64,000 nucleotides of DNA from Blasia pusilla (lineage: Eukaryota > Marchantiophyta > Marchantiopsida > Blasiales): assembly GCA_050084515.1 (NCBI GenBank), contig CM114272.1:3658001-3722000 (forward strand), written 5' to 3'. Position numbers and translations under genes: made by a program. The notes under the pieces are model-generated. The model saw nothing but the letters and a program-made list of their open reading frames with translations. It was not told the DNA's origin and did no database searches. Of the stretch, positions 62,001 to 64,000 are shown piece by piece (position 1 is the first letter of the stretch; each line of letters opens with the position of its first letter).

Positions 62001-63840
62001 ATGGCCCATGAAGCATGCAATTAGAAACAATAGAATGCAACCTGGATGGGAAGATTGATCAAGGATTTCAGCCGAAACAACATTATCATAATCATAAGTG
62101 ATACGTGGTTTATTCTCACGCCCTAAAATAATAAGCACATGCACATGCGGCAGACCTCTTTTTTGGAATTCCACCACATGGATGCATCCTACAACTTGAC
62201 TCAATATTTTCTTGTCAATAATAACTTGTAACAACTCCTCTTTTTTTTTTTCAAAAACTCGCACGACCAAATTTGGTTGATTTGTAGCTGATTCACCAAG
62301 TAATAAGGCTAAGGTAATCTCCTCCCACTTAGGATTCCATGTCATGGTCAAAAAGTAGTGAGGTTTACCCAAATGTCTTAAAATTACCATTGCATCCTAA
62401 TACAACTGATGCATATGACGTGATCCTCTAGTAAAAGAAGAAGGTAATACAATACGTTTCCCAAACCTTTCGACTATCCACGTCATGTCGATACATGGCA
62501 TCCTTTATACCTTGGTATAATTCAACCCTTAACTCCTTTTGATTCAAACAAACCCATGATAATCGATGCATTTCTACAATGGCATAGAGGCCAACCATAT
62601 ATTCTTGAGTAAGTAAACCGAACCGCAATAACCGATTTTCATCTTCCCCTCCAATCCGTGTTTGAAGTCGAAAACATGCAAATTGCAAGGCCGTTACACT
62701 CTTTATTCTTCTTTCCTCAATAGCATCACCATCAACTCTCTCATCATCCATGCCTTCATCTGAATGTTCAATGTGTCCCTCTTCCCCATGAATAACATGG
62801 TCCACTTGTTGGCATCCAAAACTCTTCAGCGATATCCCAAGATGCCAAAATAGTTCACCGTAGATAAATAACAAAATAAAGTGTAATGGAATATATGCTT
62901 CATTGAGGTCATATATACGCCTCACTCCTCCTCCATGCAATTGTACAATTATATCTACTCGCCAAGTGTAATATAAACTCCTTTGAGACCTTTGCAGGTC
63001 ATCATGTTCGATTGCTCGTTTCTTAACAACAGCCTTCTCCTCGTTTTTCGATGCACTATTTCCCAGAGACCTCAACATTACACATGTTGCATAGCGAGAA
63101 AAATTATCACTTGATTTATGAATAGCAACATTAGAGAAATATTGTTTTTTTTTTATTTGAAAAATAGTTGATTGTGAGATCAGCTAATCCCAATTTCCCT
63201 CCTTCCTTATTGATTACTTCTCGTATATACTTCCAAGAGAAAAATTGAGGCAACCAAATCAATTCCTCTCTTCTCCCGTCTGACATGTTCTTTCCTTGTG
63301 GGGCATCCGATCTCGATTCTTCTCAATTATCAGCTTGACCGTTTCCACCGCTTAAGCTGTCCTCTGGGTTATGCAATTTCTTCCCAAGTTCCCATGCCCC
63401 GTCCGCATCTTGCCATCTCTGACATTTCTTACTTAGTCCTCGGAGCTCGTTTTTCCAAGACCATGGATTTGTCGACAATCAAGAAAGCACACCATTTTAC
63501 CTTCCAATTGCACAACCCTTCATCTGTCAATGAAGTAAGACAAATTGACCATGGTGTGGAGTGATTCCCTTCTTTCTTGAAAGGATTTGTTCCAATACTT
63601 CTCTCTGCTTCAACAAAAAACACCTCTCGGCGTATATTGGCAACAAAATTTTCCAAAATAGTTTTTTGACGCTACTTGTAATATATCTTCCTCTGTTAGC
63701 TTTTTGTTTGTTTCGGTAGCTCCTGGTAGACATTTCTTTTTACACCAATAAGTGTACGTGTAAGCTCTCTTCCTCTTGCCTCTCATTGCTTCAACGGCCT
63801 CTCGGGACACGGTTGAACACTCCAAGTAGCATGTCCACAA
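59004..63840 (-). pseudogene. Helitron Rep-helicase (RepHel) relic, intron-bearing
   Basis: On the minus strand, from 63840 downward: a poorly conserved N-terminus, then 62428-63078 (FACFRLQTRIGGEDENRLLR, then QEYMVGLYAIVEMHRLSWV) and 61989-62390 (LTMTWNPKWEEI, EFQKRGLPHVHVLIIL; HVH is the metal-binding HUH motif of rolling-circle Rep nucleases). Next come 61508-61804 (KYLYKYVYKG, the Tyr-containing Rep segment), 61046-61360, 60669-60905 and a PIF1-like helicase: Walker A GLGGTGKT at about 60250, Walker B DEA at about 59910, FGGNFRQVLHVV at 59760 (Asn where Asp is usual) and AMTINKSQGQTL at 59060. GTAAG donors at about 61875 and 60684 indicate introns, as in plant Helitrons. Stops, frame changes and two hairpins (59136-59255) break it. 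The frame ends at SHDQL, before the expected YVALSR. Confidence 0.88.
59136..59255. repeat. Two back-to-back hairpins inside the helicase relic
   Basis: 59136-59161 and 59163-59188 form 26 bp arms with one mismatch and a 1 bp spacer. 59189-59220 and 59224-59255 form perfect 32 bp arms with a CAT spacer. The two are directly adjacent, so 120 bp consist entirely of self-complementary sequence. Confidence 0.95.
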
Positions 63841-64000
63841 GTCTCGTCTATCTTTAAGAATATAGAATGCCGTAGGCCATATGACTAAGCTCCTTTCAAG
63901 AAGCTTGTGGCGTGTAAGACGGCTTGTAATGTTGGTAATGAATATGCCAACATGGTGATCCCCCGATCTTTGACCACCAACTTTGTCATTTGGATTGACG

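Overview
This window looks like nuclear DNA of a land plant, most likely a non-seed plant. A bryophyte such as a liverwort is my best guess, at moderate to low confidence. The evidence is plant-type genes with GT-AG introns (a malectin-like/LRR receptor kinase built from 69-78 nt LRR exons), plant-type transposons (Ty1-copia, hAT, intron-bearing Helitron), and a non-LTR retrotransposon whose reverse transcriptase is followed by a restriction-like endonuclease instead of an APE domain. There is no bacterial gene organisation, and I found no tRNA, rRNA or CRISPR.

Layout. 1-6.3 kb: a decayed hAT transposase relic with a PHD-finger-like fragment in front of it, split by a 1.25 kb repeat that recurs inverted at 44.5-45.8 kb. 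It is followed by a ~180 bp satellite array with a two-monomer (360 bp) higher-order pattern that ends in a foldback repeat. 6.3-19.6 kb: AT-rich, mostly unrecognisable sequence with large CT and GA microsatellites, a ~600 bp tandem repeat, a perfect 35 bp-arm hairpin and a minisatellite. 19.65-24.63 kb: a structurally complete but mutationally dead Copia element with both LTRs, PBS, PPT and a 5 bp target duplication (CTACT). 26.1-29.5 kb: a nearly full-length, inactivated non-LTR retrotransposon with a restriction-like endonuclease; 30.4-30.8 kb is the 3' end of a second one. 31-51 kb: two relics of a malectin-LRR receptor kinase in direct orientation. The first (32.0-38.6 kb) keeps the head of the gene, the second (46.3-50.5 kb) keeps the tail, and they share a duplicated middle. 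A 7.5 kb island of repeats separates them. 51-57 kb: mostly unassigned, with a 76 bp tandem repeat and a perfect hairpin. 57.05-57.90 kb, minus strand: the only intact gene I can defend, an intronless SAM-dependent methyltransferase resembling histamine N-methyltransferase. 59.0-63.8 kb, minus strand: a decayed Helitron Rep-helicase whose helicase region contains two back-to-back hairpins.

Overall this is a graveyard region. Many inactivating changes are CAG/CAA to TAG/TAA, CGA to TGA and TGG to TGA/TAG, the changes expected from long-term deamination of methylated cytosine. The genes do not form a pathway. The best candidates for follow-up are the restriction-like-endonuclease retroelement, the histamine-methyltransferase-like gene, the recurrent perfect short-spacer hairpins and the split receptor kinase.
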